This document shows positions 9,288 to 16,804 of a DNA stretch of 38,043 nucleotides, one piece after another. The position numbers and the translations under genes were made by a program. The DNA lies in NCBI GenBank assembly GCA_016927905.1, contig JAFGLW010000017.1, forward strand, positions 1 through 38,043, read 5' to 3'. The notes beneath the pieces are model-generated. The model did no database searches and was not told where the DNA came from. It saw only the letters and a list, made by a program, of their open reading frames with translations. Position 1 is the stretch's first letter. Every line of letters begins with the position of its first letter. Source of the DNA: a candidate division CSSED10-310 bacterium (GTDB lineage: Bacteria; CSSED10-310; JAFGJC01).

Positions 9288-9527
9288 CTACCAGCCGGGA
9301 TCTGTGCCGCATTCTTCGACCGGTGTCTTCAATCCCTTCACGATTGAGTCACGCATTCCGGGTATGGAAACCAGATACAGGGTTTCCTGAATCGCCCGCC
9401 AGTCCGATTCGGATATCAGCACGGCACTCGAGTCTTTTCCGGATATCTCAATCGGCTCGTGCGTTTCATTGACAACGCGAATCAGCTTGTAAAGTTCTTT
9501 TCTGGCCCGGGTAACATTGATGGTCAT
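9288..9527 (-). CDS. yefM: Antitoxin YefM (Phd/YefM family)
   Basis: This protein neutralises YoeB and, with it, represses its own promoter. It is 79 residues. The N-terminal DNA-binding part has MTINVTRARKELYKLI and the family pattern 'NETHEPIEISGKDSSAVLIS', followed by SDWRAIQETLYLVSIPGM, the YefM dimerisation and toxin-binding region. GGAGGA lies six bases before the ATG. Directly upstream is a sigma-70 promoter with two GTAC-core boxes 12 bp apart. The pair sits between a broken DUF2784 gene and a truncated module gene, which suggests it arrived by insertion. Confidence 0.93.
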   Translation of the reverse strand: MTINVTRARKELYKLIRVVNETHEPIEISGKDSSAVLISESDWRAIQETLYLVSIPGMRDSIVKGLKTPVEECGTDPGW

Positions 9528-9546
9528 GATTCATCCTCCGGATAAA

Positions 9547-9575
9547 ATGGTACGCTTTTAAGTACGCTTTGTCAA
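9547..9575 (-). promoter_or_regulatory. yefM-yoeB promoter overlapped by paired GTAC operator boxes
   Basis: On the minus strand TTGACA (9570-9575) and TACCAT (9547-9552) are 17 bases apart. Two GTAC cores, 9562-9565 and 9550-9553, lie in the spacer and across the -10 box, each preceded on the minus strand by AAAAGC or AAAGC. Their centres are 12 bp apart. YefM-YoeB operators elsewhere are known to use two TGTACA-core sites at that spacing. Bound repressor here would cover the promoter. The site also overlaps the 3' end of the DUF2784 remnant. Confidence 0.6.
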
Positions 9576-9843
9576 ACTTCCACGGCTTGTCTCATCCGGT
9601 GAATCAGTCGGGCATACAGGACACCGTTGACCAAAACCACAGCAGTTCCCAGCGCAATCTGGATCACCCGATCCAGACCCTCGGGGTAGATGACCGGCAT
9701 GAGATAATGTTCGATGAACCCGCCGGGACATGCACCCAGGCCCAGACCGGCCGGCGAAGAACCAGAAAACCGCCCAAAACAACGAGCAATATGTATACAA
9801 GGTGAAACATCACAACGATGTCGGTTGCAATTCGAAAGAACAT
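9572..9843 (-). pseudogene. DUF2784 membrane protein gene with internal frameshifting deletion
   Basis: From the ATG at 9841-9843 the minus strand reads MFFRIATDIVVMFHLVYILL, then VVLGGFLVLRRPVWAWVHVP, the expected DUF2784 N-terminus. In another frame directly after that it reads GGFIEHYLMPVIYPEGLDRV, then a final TM segment, the expected C-terminus. The usual ~30 residues in between (a segment containing a WICPLTPLE-like stretch in relatives) are missing. The first frame then ends at a premature stop. A deletion at the repeated CCGGCGG-like sequence would explain the joint. The start is only three bases after the methyltransferase stop, so it was probably the next gene in that operon. Probably non-functional. 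Confidence 0.7.
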
Positions 9844-9846
9844 GAT

Positions 9847-10683
9847 CTACCGGATCGACAGCTCCAGCCCGCATGGGTCGATTTCGAACGAGATGCTTTG
9901 CGAAAAGTGAGCCGAATCCCGCACAAATGCAAGATATTCGGCAATTTCCCCCATGAAAGTCCAGTCCAGGCTGTCGTGGGCGATCACCCAGGCTCCGGGC
10001 GCCAGCCGGTCATAGAACTGTTTCAGCAGGGTGAGATACATGCCGGCTTCCGTATCGGATTTGGCTTCGATATAAACGAAATCGAACGGGCCGGGAATCC
10101 GCTGAAGCGCCGTCCGGGCGTCTTCGGCGATCAGGTTGACATTGTCCGTTTGACCGAGTTTCGCGAAGTTGGCGGTTGCGGTACGGGTCGCTTCCGGATC
10201 GATGTCGATTCCGATTATCCTTTCGGCCCGGTACGATGCATGGGGACCGGTGCAGGGTCCGGCGAACATGGACAGAGTGTACCCGCAGAAGCTGCCCAGT
10301 TCGACGAGATGATCCGGCCGGCGCACACTGGTCAGCATATACAGGAGTTGCTCCATGACCGGGCTCAGGCTGGTCCAGTCCACCGTGAATTGTTCCCGGA
10401 CCAGGTTTCGGTATTTTAGGAAAACCGGTTTATCATAGGAAGCCCCGGATGTTACCAGCCCCCGCGTCTGCAGCATTCTCAGGGCGTCATCCACAATCTC
10501 CTCCTCCAACCCACAGCGGCCCAGGCGGAACAGGAAATCCCGGTCGTAATAGGCCACTTCCCGCCGCAGATCTCCGGGAGCATCCGGATTGAATGCAGCG
10601 TCGGGATGGACAATCCCGTCCGTCTTCAACCTCTCCACAGCCAGATCGATCGCATGGCGTGGCGATCGGAATACAATGCTCAT
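9847..10683 (-). CDS. Class I SAM-dependent methyltransferase (O-methyltransferase-like)
   Basis: The protein is 278 residues and cytoplasmic. After a helical N-terminal region (1-120) comes a Rossmann SAM-binding domain. Motif I is 'VELGSFCGYTL' (residues 128-138), the acidic SAM-ribose contact is in IIGIDIDPEA (D160/D162), and the adenine-contact region is 'NLIAEDAR' (D188). Motif IV-like 'FDFVYIEAKSD' and WVIAHDSLD follow. This is the layout of Methyltransf_24/catechol-O-methyltransferase-type enzymes. The substrate cannot be deduced. GGGAG lies about 10 bases before the ATG. The next gene begins three bases after its stop, so they formed one unit before DUF2784 decayed. Confidence 0.85.
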   Translation of the reverse strand: MSIVFRSPRHAIDLAVERLKTDGIVHPDAAFNPDAPGDLRREVAYYDRDFLFRLGRCGLEEEIVDDALRMLQTRGLVTSGASYDKPVFLKYRNLVREQFTVDWTSLSPVMEQLLYMLTSVRRPDHLVELGSFCGYTLSMFAGPCTGPHASYRAERIIGIDIDPEATRTATANFAKLGQTDNVNLIAEDARTALQRIPGPFDFVYIEAKSDTEAGMYLTLLKQFYDRLAPGAWVIAHDSLDWTFMGEIAEYLAFVRDSAHFSQSISFEIDPCGLELSIR

Positions 10684-10727
10684 TTCAGTTCATCTCCCGT
10701 ACCCGGGATTCAGGAGTTCCCGGGCAG

Positions 10728-10767
10728 CAGATCCTTCGTCGATCCTTCGGATCTCCTCAGGATGACA
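10728..10767. repeat. Dispersed 'ATCCTTCG...CTCAGGATGACA' intergenic repeat
   Basis: The segment holds AGATCCTTCG, GATCCTTCGG and CTCCTCAGGATGACA in a row. I recognise this as a short repeat family seen between genes in many unrelated bacterial genomes. Its minus-strand translation 'VILRRSEGSTKDLL' often appears in spurious protein annotations. It can fold, for example GATCC-GAA-GGATC. It lies in the 112-base gap between the DUF6141 gene and the methyltransferase gene. Its role is unknown. Confidence 0.55.
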
Positions 10768-10795
10768 GGCGGTTTTAATCTTGGGGATACCTTAC

Positions 10796-11425
10796 TTAAT
10801 TCCCGGGGTCCGGGGACACGGACCGCTTCCCGGGCCGGAAAAACCCGGCCCTGCGACTTCCGGACATGTCCCCGGAGCTCGCCGGCGACTCGCACGATGC
10901 CCGCATCCCCTCGAGAATCGCCGCGGCAAGCTGTTCCGGCTGCTGCGATCCGATCAGGAACCGCTTGCCGGTCGTAAAGGTCAATTGAACCCCGCGGTTG
11001 CCGCTCACATTATAGGCCTTGCCCGAAAAACCGTACCGGATGCCCCAACCTCCGTATTCCAGGATCGGCCGGTACTCCCGCACCTCACACAGCGCGATGT
11101 TCCCGAACGGGATGAATTGACGCGCCAGTGGGATAAACCGGACATCGATCCCGTCCGGCAGGACTTCCGTGACGAGCGCCATCTTGTAAAACAGCACCGG
11201 CAGGGCGGCACCCAGAAGGATCATGAGCGGTCCGACTGCCGCCAGAACCCCGTCGGGCATCGGCTGATTTCCCACCGGCTGCCCCAGAAGCAGTTGCCGG
11301 TACATGGAATATACGAACAGAGAGATCAATAATATCGACACGCCGCCGATCAACACCCAGATCCAGATCTGCCGGAACTGCTGGACTTCCCGGTATTGCG
11401 GTGTGATCCCATCGAATTCGTTCAC
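10796..11425 (-). CDS. DUF6141 family membrane protein
   Basis: The protein is 209 residues. Two hydrophobic segments (about residues 20-42 and 58-80) suggest a membrane hairpin. A soluble domain follows with the family motifs 'EYRPILEYGGWGIRYG', KAYNVSGNRGVQL and 'GKRFLIGSQQPEQLAAAI', which I recognise from DUF6141 proteins. These are PH-domain-like in appearance; the function is unknown. The last ~25 residues (Gly/Ser/Arg/Pro-rich) are not typical and may come from the adjacent repeat-bearing DNA. I chose the GTG at 11423-11425, one base past the stop of the upstream gene. The frame extends 25 codons further, but only inside the upstream gene and without family similarity. Confidence 0.8.
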   Translation of the reverse strand: MNEFDGITPQYREVQQFRQIWIWVLIGGVSILLISLFVYSMYRQLLLGQPVGNQPMPDGVLAAVGPLMILLGAALPVLFYKMALVTEVLPDGIDVRFIPLARQFIPFGNIALCEVREYRPILEYGGWGIRYGFSGKAYNVSGNRGVQLTFTTGKRFLIGSQQPEQLAAAILEGMRASCESPASSGDMSGSRRAGFFRPGKRSVSPDPGN

Positions 11426-11426
11426 A

Positions 11427-13514
11427 CTATTCGCCCAATCGGATTCGAGTTTCCAGGTTCGGCACAACCCGGTTCGAATCGAACCATTCGATGATCGCAC
11501 GCTGCCAGCTCAGATCGCTCAGCCGATAATCCAGCTTAACACCGAATATCTCCCCGGAATGCGAAGCGGTGTAATCGGACAGGGCCACCCGGTACCGGCG
11601 CTCCGGATCCAGGGTCGTTCGGATCACGGTGATTTTCCCGGTTTCCGGATCTTTGTGCAATTCGAGCTCGAATCCCGCCGCCTGTGTGAGCCCGGCTTCG
11701 CCGGTCTCGAAATGATGCCGCAGCATGGCTTCGATGTCCGCACCCTTCAGTTCCGTCGTCACCAGCCGGTTGTCATAGGTCATATCGAACACATCCTCCA
11801 GGTGAATCGTCCCGACGGGCAGATTCTTCCGGGCCTCCGTACCGATGAAGACCGCCGCATCGGCCCCGGTTGCATGTATCATGATATCCGCCATCCACGC
11901 CCGGGTGACCGGTCCGGCATGTTCCCCGGATATGGACCGGTGGGTTTTCCCCAGTTCATGACGCCGCGGTTCGAACTCCGCCCGGGCGGTCTTCCCCGCC
12001 TTGAAGCACCAGTCTCCGTTTCGATCTTTTGTGCATTCGACGGAATCATGGCGCTTGAGCGGTTTGATACGGTAGGTACGGGCGTCGATCCGGACCGCCA
12101 GAGGTTTTTCCGGATCGATCCGGCCCACCGGCGGAAACAGGATCAGTTGAGAGATATTTTCCGGGTGGATATCCACCAGATTTCCAGGTTCGACGGTGCA
12201 GGCCAGGAGTGCCTGGGTTCCCCAATTCTCCCATCCGGTGATCGCAGCCCAGTACGACAGCCCTTCCCTCGGCAGGTCCGCGACCGCATGGAAACGGCGG
12301 GGGCTGAGTGCATCGATTTCCGCCGGATCTGTCATCTCCCGGATCTCTTCCGCCCGGAAAATGTTCCCGTCCGCCACACCTAAATATAGTTCATCATTAA
12401 CCATTTCCAGGCAGACCGGTTTCTCAAGACATGGCGGAATCCGGGTGATGTCCCAGCTTTCGAGATCCCGCGTGGCGGCGATCACCGTTTTATCATTCAT
12501 CGTCGCCAGAAGGAAAAGGGTATCCTCCGAAACGGTGCTATCCAGAACGCCGTCGAAAGCGAAGGTAAGCTTCTCCGCCGTCTTGCCGTCGAAACGGTAT
12601 AGTGCGCGTTCCGTAAGCGACCGGTCCGCACCTTCTCCCATACTCACATACTCACCCGACAGGACAGACAGCAGCAGGGATTCTCCGAACGCGATCGGAT
12701 AAATCGAACAGATGTTTTTATCGGGAATGAGATCCCGGTATGTCCAGCGTTTGCCGTCGAACACGACGGCATCGGCCGGACCGATCGGATCGGGCGAAAA
12801 CACAAGGTAACCCTTCCCATACGGTTGTCCCAGACCGGCATGGAACGCTTCCGGAATCTCCTCCAGCGTCATGCCGGAATAGGCATAGATGAACGCGTAC
12901 AGCTTATCTTTGAACGGGACAACCGACCGGATTCGGTACACGGTGGATTCATCGCCGGGCGTCGCATATGCCAGATGCCACGACATGCCCTTGTCCGCCG
13001 ATCGGAATATCCCGCCGAACGCCATGGCATTTTCGTTTTCTTTTCCCAGGTAGAAAATACAGCCTGTGCCGACGTACCAGGCATCTTCCAACTGAACGAG
13101 ATCGAATACATGCAGCCCGTGGGGAATGGTACGGTGCTTGACCCAGCCGTCCGGTTCGCGCACGTAAATGTTACCGAAATCCCAGTCTTCGGTTGAATCC
13201 ACTCCGGGGATGGCCAGCTTGCCGTCGATAATGTTGTACTGGTAGATCCCCTCGTCATCGACCGTAAACTCAGTCGAGAATTCGCCGGTTTCAGGATCCC
13301 ATGCGATGACATCGGTCGGTCCCGTATTCACGGAAGCGTCGCCGTGCCCGATATACAGCCGGCCGTCGAATGCCCGGAGTTCCAGAATATTGCGCGCTTC
13401 AGCCTGCTTGTCCGCCGTGGGCAGACCGATCGATTCCGGAATGAGAACCTTGTCCGCCCGGACAAGGGGATTCAAAACCAGCATGGGGACCGCCAACAGA
13501 AAAATTCGTTTCAT
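11427..13514 (-). CDS. Secreted beta-propeller-like protein with 5'-nucleotidase C-terminal domain
   Basis: The protein is 695 residues. The ATG at 13512-13514 has AAGGAGG eight bases upstream and begins a signal peptide (MKRIFLLAVPMLVLNPLVRA). Residues ~25-480 are beta-rich and built from repeated units: 'ELRAFDGRLYIGHGD', FGGIFRSADKGMSWHLAY, 'ALYRFDGKTAEKL', 'MVNDELYLGVADGNIF'. These look like propeller blades of sialidase/Kelch type. The C-terminal ~190 residues match the 5'-nucleotidase C-terminal domain: 'VTRAWMADIMIHATGADAAVF', NLPVGTIHLEDVFDMTYDN, 'ELKGADIEAMLRHHF', YRVALSDYTASHSGE. The metallophosphatase domain that normally precedes it is absent. Catalysis is therefore doubtful; a nucleotide- or ligand-binding role is possible. 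It heads the minus-strand run and is divergent from the VCBS gene. Confidence 0.8.
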   Translation of the reverse strand: MKRIFLLAVPMLVLNPLVRADKVLIPESIGLPTADKQAEARNILELRAFDGRLYIGHGDASVNTGPTDVIAWDPETGEFSTEFTVDDEGIYQYNIIDGKLAIPGVDSTEDWDFGNIYVREPDGWVKHRTIPHGLHVFDLVQLEDAWYVGTGCIFYLGKENENAMAFGGIFRSADKGMSWHLAYATPGDESTVYRIRSVVPFKDKLYAFIYAYSGMTLEEIPEAFHAGLGQPYGKGYLVFSPDPIGPADAVVFDGKRWTYRDLIPDKNICSIYPIAFGESLLLSVLSGEYVSMGEGADRSLTERALYRFDGKTAEKLTFAFDGVLDSTVSEDTLFLLATMNDKTVIAATRDLESWDITRIPPCLEKPVCLEMVNDELYLGVADGNIFRAEEIREMTDPAEIDALSPRRFHAVADLPREGLSYWAAITGWENWGTQALLACTVEPGNLVDIHPENISQLILFPPVGRIDPEKPLAVRIDARTYRIKPLKRHDSVECTKDRNGDWCFKAGKTARAEFEPRRHELGKTHRSISGEHAGPVTRAWMADIMIHATGADAAVFIGTEARKNLPVGTIHLEDVFDMTYDNRLVTTELKGADIEAMLRHHFETGEAGLTQAAGFELELHKDPETGKITVIRTTLDPERRYRVALSDYTASHSGEIFGVKLDYRLSDLSWQRAIIEWFDSNRVVPNLETRIRLGE

Positions 13515-13594
13515 CCCGTCACCCTCCTTTAACCATTGCAGAATTTCCGGTGAGTTTACTTTCCGGTCCGGTCGAATGCAACTTGAAGCGCGTC

Positions 13595-13610
13595 TGGCAC
13601 GACAATTGCT
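13595..13610 (+). promoter_or_regulatory. Sigma-54 (-24/-12) promoter of the VCBS propeller gene
   Basis: TGGCACG, four bases, then TTGCT is a near-perfect RpoN promoter with the GG and GC elements correctly spaced. Transcription would begin near 13621, leaving a leader of about 23 bases with AGGA before the ATG at 13644. RpoN promoters need an enhancer-binding activator, but no activator gene is in the window. Confidence 0.55.
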
Positions 13611-13643
13611 CCTTGACGGTTTGAAATCGCAGGATAAAGCGTT

Positions 13644-15740
13644 ATGAAAAGCACGTTCAGAAATTACGTCGACCTCCGGATATGGGTCGGCCTTGCCTGC
13701 ATGGGTTTTGTTGCGATCTGCCATGCCGGCGGATATGGAGATCTTTCCCTGTTTTCCGGTATCACTCCGGAACAATGGACCAACGCCCATTCACCCGGGA
13801 ATTCAAACACCCGAGCAGTTCGAAACGGCGGCACCGGGTCCGGGTCACCCGGTAGTAGTTGGCCGGCAATTCTGGATGAAACCTACAGCTCCCCGTTTTT
13901 TGCCGATGTAACCGGGGATGGCATTATGGAGATTATCGCGGGTGATCGCTCCGATGCTTATGTTTACGACATCGCTGGAAATCTTCTGCCCGGCTGGCCG
14001 AAGCATGTCAGTGGTTACATCTTCAATCACGGCGCCGTCGGCGATATCGACGGTGACGGCGCCGTCGAGATTGCTTTCGGACTGGTCGATGTCACACCCA
14101 GGCTGATCGTGTTCGAATCGGACGGCTCGCTGGTTCCCGGATTCCCGGTGAGTCTGCCCCGGAACAGTTTCCTGAACGTGAGCTGTCCGGTGATCGCGGA
14201 TCTGGACGGTGACGGAGAATTCGATGTCGGGATCCAGAGCGATCTCGGGATCAGTTTTTTCAACGGTCAAGGTCAGGCACTGCCCGGCTGGCCATATACC
14301 TGGATACCGGACCAGAACATCGTATGGGCGGGACCCTCCGTTGCAGACATCGACGGTGACGGCATGATGGAAGTCGCGGTGGGAAACAACAACTTCAATA
14401 ACCCCCAGTTTCATGTGATCAGAGCGGACGGATCCGCCATGCCGGGTTGGCCGCAGAATACCGGGGGCGTGTTTGCATCCTGCGCCCTGGCCGATCTGGA
14501 CAGGGATGACGATCTGGAAATCATCGTCCAGGACGGGTGGCCTGGGGACACATATTTCACCGGCGGATGGCTGTATGTCTGGCATCATGACGGTGAGCCG
14601 GCGGACGGCTGGCCGAAGCAGCTGGGAGCGGAATGGGAGGGGTCACCGTCCAATCCCGCCGTTTCGGATATCGACAACGACGGGATCCCGGAGATCATCT
14701 CGTGCATGGGCAACGGCATCCTGCACATATTCAAACCGGACGGCACTTATTTAGACGGTTATCCGAAAACCGTCTGCGACCGGATCCTGACCTCCCCGGC
14801 TGTCGTGGACCTGGACGGCGACAATATCGGGGAGATATTTCTGAATATCTGTGAAGGCAACCAGCAGATCGTGGCCGGCTGGCGCCTGGACGGTTCAACC
14901 GTCGACGGGTTCCCGAAGGTGCTGGGCGTTTCCGAGTTCGAAGCCCAGAGTTCCTGTCACCTGGCGGACATGAACGGCGACGGGGCCTGGGATCTGACCG
15001 CCTGTTCCTCCGGGTTCATGCCCTATCTGTGGGTATTCGAGCTTGAAGGGAGTGTTCATATGCCGGGTGTGACCCGGGCGGAATGGCCCAAACTCCGCCG
15101 CGATATAGCCAACACCGGCCTGTACGTCTTCCATATCCCCGGCCCCACGCCCACGACGCCCCCCCCGGTCACATCAACCCCGGATCCGACCGGCACACCG
15201 ACGCAGATTCCGACCATCTATCCGACGGAGATCCCCACGCAACCGCCGACCCTGACCCCGATCCCGTCATACTCTCCCGCACCGACCTTCACGCCTCAGA
15301 TCGAACTGGGCGTTCGGGTCGATTTGCCGCAACAGATTCATCCCGGACAGAAATTTTACATCCACGGGTACCTGGACAATCCGGAGGAAAGCATTCCCGG
15401 AGTTCTCGTGTTCTTTTTTCTGGACATCGCAGGCGATTACTGGTTCTGGGATTCCTGGTCCCATTATTCACCGGGAAACGGCGGGACGATGGATTTCGAT
15501 ACCCGGGATGTTCCGCAGGGAACGACGAAAATTATTGTGCTGCCGGAGTTCGATTGGCCGGATACCGGATCGTCTTCAGCAAGCGGACTGCGGTTCTGGG
15601 GCGCTATGGTTGAACCGGACATGACCGCCGTCATCGGCAATTACGATATGAAGGAGTTCGGTTATGGTCCTGGAACGGGAGTCAGATCCCCTCCTGCTCC
15701 CGGGTTGAAAAACGCCTCGATCCGGATTAAGTGCATATAA
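13644..15740 (+). CDS. Secreted FG-GAP/VCBS-repeat propeller with C-terminal module
   Basis: The protein is 698 residues. The signal peptide ends near ICHA/GGYG. The body (about residues 70-495) has at least eight calcium-type loops: VTGDGIMEI, 'DIDGDGAVEI', 'DLDGDGEFDV', DIDGDGMMEV, DLDRDDDLEI, 'DIDNDGIPEI', DLDGDNIGEI, DMNGDGAWDL. They alternate with LPGWP-type strands, the pattern of an integrin-like seven-bladed propeller. A Pro/Thr linker (about 499-553) leads to the recurrent module (about 15298-15677), with FFFLDIAGDYWFWDSW, 'VLPEFDWPDTGS' and VIGNYDMKEFGYGPG. Unlike its paralogues it continues ~20 residues beyond the module. The ATG has AGGA nine bases upstream. A sigma-54 promoter precedes it. 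Likely a surface adhesin or binding protein. Confidence 0.88.
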   Translation: MKSTFRNYVDLRIWVGLACMGFVAICHAGGYGDLSLFSGITPEQWTNAHSPGNSNTRAVRNGGTGSGSPGSSWPAILDETYSSPFFADVTGDGIMEIIAGDRSDAYVYDIAGNLLPGWPKHVSGYIFNHGAVGDIDGDGAVEIAFGLVDVTPRLIVFESDGSLVPGFPVSLPRNSFLNVSCPVIADLDGDGEFDVGIQSDLGISFFNGQGQALPGWPYTWIPDQNIVWAGPSVADIDGDGMMEVAVGNNNFNNPQFHVIRADGSAMPGWPQNTGGVFASCALADLDRDDDLEIIVQDGWPGDTYFTGGWLYVWHHDGEPADGWPKQLGAEWEGSPSNPAVSDIDNDGIPEIISCMGNGILHIFKPDGTYLDGYPKTVCDRILTSPAVVDLDGDNIGEIFLNICEGNQQIVAGWRLDGSTVDGFPKVLGVSEFEAQSSCHLADMNGDGAWDLTACSSGFMPYLWVFELEGSVHMPGVTRAEWPKLRRDIANTGLYVFHIPGPTPTTPPPVTSTPDPTGTPTQIPTIYPTEIPTQPPTLTPIPSYSPAPTFTPQIELGVRVDLPQQIHPGQKFYIHGYLDNPEESIPGVLVFFFLDIAGDYWFWDSWSHYSPGNGGTMDFDTRDVPQGTTKIIVLPEFDWPDTGSSSASGLRFWGAMVEPDMTAVIGNYDMKEFGYGPGTGVRSPPAPGLKNASIRIKCI

Positions 15741-15757
15741 GATGTTACGACCGAATC

Positions 15758-16207
15758 TTATGGACCGTAACTCCAGTAAACATTATCCAGGTTACTGATG
15801 ATTTCGTACCCGTCCGGCTCGGTGCATACGGCAGCGAACCGGAATCCGTCAATGCTGAATTTCATATCCTCAGGAAGGCACCTTTTGGGCAGGATGACCC
15901 GGACTTCATCCCGCACGGTGATGTTTTCCCAGTCCAGATTGTATTCGGGCGGGATTGACTGCGCCCAGCCGGGATACATGAAGAACGTGTCATTGATTTC
16001 CAGAAGGAAGAACAACCGGCAGTCGACCGGCTCGCCCGAGATGCTTTGTGTGTGCACATTGGTGTAAAACAGATCGCCCGGACCGAAGTGATCGGACGGC
16101 ATTTCGATCCGGATCACGACCTGGTCCTGCGGTTGAACGCCCTGCGCGGAACACGCTCCCCCAATAAACAGCGAAACCGCCACCAGCCACATTACTTTTG
16201 TTTTCAT
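15758..16207 (-). CDS. Small secreted protein consisting only of the recurrent module
   Basis: The protein is 149 residues. The ATG at 16205-16207 follows GGGGGGAAGGG and starts a signal peptide (MKTKVMWLVAVSLFIGGACS). The Cys after GGA could be a lipidation site, though the lipobox is weak. The mature part is a divergent copy of the C-terminal module: 'DHFGPGDLFYTNVH', 'LFFLLEINDTFFMYPGW', then VILPKRCLPEDMKF, 'GFRFAAVCTEP' and a final YWSYGP. It has no Pro/Thr linker and no passenger domain, so the module can fold alone. It converges with the VCBS gene 17 bases away. Function unknown. Confidence 0.78.
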   Translation of the reverse strand: MKTKVMWLVAVSLFIGGACSAQGVQPQDQVVIRIEMPSDHFGPGDLFYTNVHTQSISGEPVDCRLFFLLEINDTFFMYPGWAQSIPPEYNLDWENITVRDEVRVILPKRCLPEDMKFSIDGFRFAAVCTEPDGYEIISNLDNVYWSYGP

Positions 16208-16290
16208 GACCCTTCCCCCCGTCAGTCGAGTGTACTGTCCGTCCTTAACAATATATCTGGCAAAAACCGGGTTTTCTGTCAAGCGGAGTT

Positions 16291-16710
16291 TCAACAATCG
16301 ATGGAATGGGTCAAACCCCCTCTTGCTCTTTTTTCCGGATCCGGTCTGGGAGGGTCCGTTTCATTCACCCGGCTCCGTGTCAACGTGTCGAGCGTCAATG
16401 CAAGCCCCACCCCGACCGCATTGGCCGCAAAGTCTGCCGGATCGTACACATTCGTCATGACACCGAATCCATCCGTAGCCTCGAAAAGTTCGACGACAAG
16501 GAACGCAATGCCTGTGGTCGCCGACCTTCCACAACGCCAGCCGGAGGTCACAATCCGGATGACAAAGTACACGGCGAACGAGGCCGAGACGTTGCCGCCG
16601 AAGCTGTGGACAGTCGCCGCAAAGGGTCCGGAGTAATGCCTTTTGAGGACCAGCGCTGCAATCCCCGTGAGAATGAAAAGAACATTACGTGCCTTGGATG
16701 TCATGGCCAT
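16291..16710 (-). CDS. Small integral membrane protein, VanZ-like
   Basis: The protein is 139 residues with three to four predicted membrane helices (about residues 9-25, 40-55, 62-80 and 98-112). It carries 'ELFEATDGFG' and YDPADFAANAVGVGLAL, an arrangement of short acidic motifs and a conserved Asn-Ala-x-Gly helix that resembles VanZ-like/DUF proteins. I chose the ATG at 16708-16710 because GGAG lies 8 bases upstream. The C-terminal ~20 residues are read through a dispersed repeat (16305-16349), so the natural end may have been altered. Function is not known. Confidence 0.6.
   Translation of the reverse strand: MAMTSKARNVLFILTGIAALVLKRHYSGPFAATVHSFGGNVSASFAVYFVIRIVTSGWRCGRSATTGIAFLVVELFEATDGFGVMTNVYDPADFAANAVGVGLALTLDTLTRSRVNETDPPRPDPEKRARGGLTHSIDC
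16305..16349. repeat. Dispersed repeat, copy 1
   Basis: AATGGGTCAAACCCCC followed by TCTTGCTCTT and a CCGGATCCGG-type end. Copy 2 at 17141-17181 differs by one missing G, one substitution and a short internal gap. This copy overlaps the 3' end of the small membrane protein gene. Confidence 0.65.
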
Positions 16711-16775
16711 CGGTGAATCTCCACCAGCACAAGCTGGACAATCGCGACGCATAGTGGCATTACCGGATCAAGCTT

Positions 16776-16804
16776 CAGATATTCTTAATCTTAAATAAGG
16801 TCAA
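16776..16804 (-). promoter_or_regulatory. Candidate promoter of the small membrane protein gene
   Basis: On the minus strand TTGACC (16799-16804) and TATCTG (16776-16781) are 17 bases apart. The -35 box is good and the -10 box is weak. Confidence 0.3.

Noticed and set aside
9730..10419. 229-residue plus-strand open frame
   Set aside because: It is antisense to the methyltransferase gene with its SAM motifs and to the DUF2784 remnant.
11304..12383. 359-residue plus-strand open frame
   Set aside because: It overlaps the antisense of the 5'-nucleotidase-C region, where the minus frame has clear family motifs.
15741..15757. Possible bidirectional terminator (AAGAT/ATCTT) between convergent genes
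   Set aside because: The stem is only five pairs and lacks a T-run.
16241..16285. TTGACA and TATATT on the minus strand upstream of the stand-alone module gene, with an AAAACC/GGTTTT inverted repeat between them
   Set aside because: The boxes are about 21 bases apart, too far for a standard sigma-70 promoter. The inverted repeat is short. Not strong enough to annotate.
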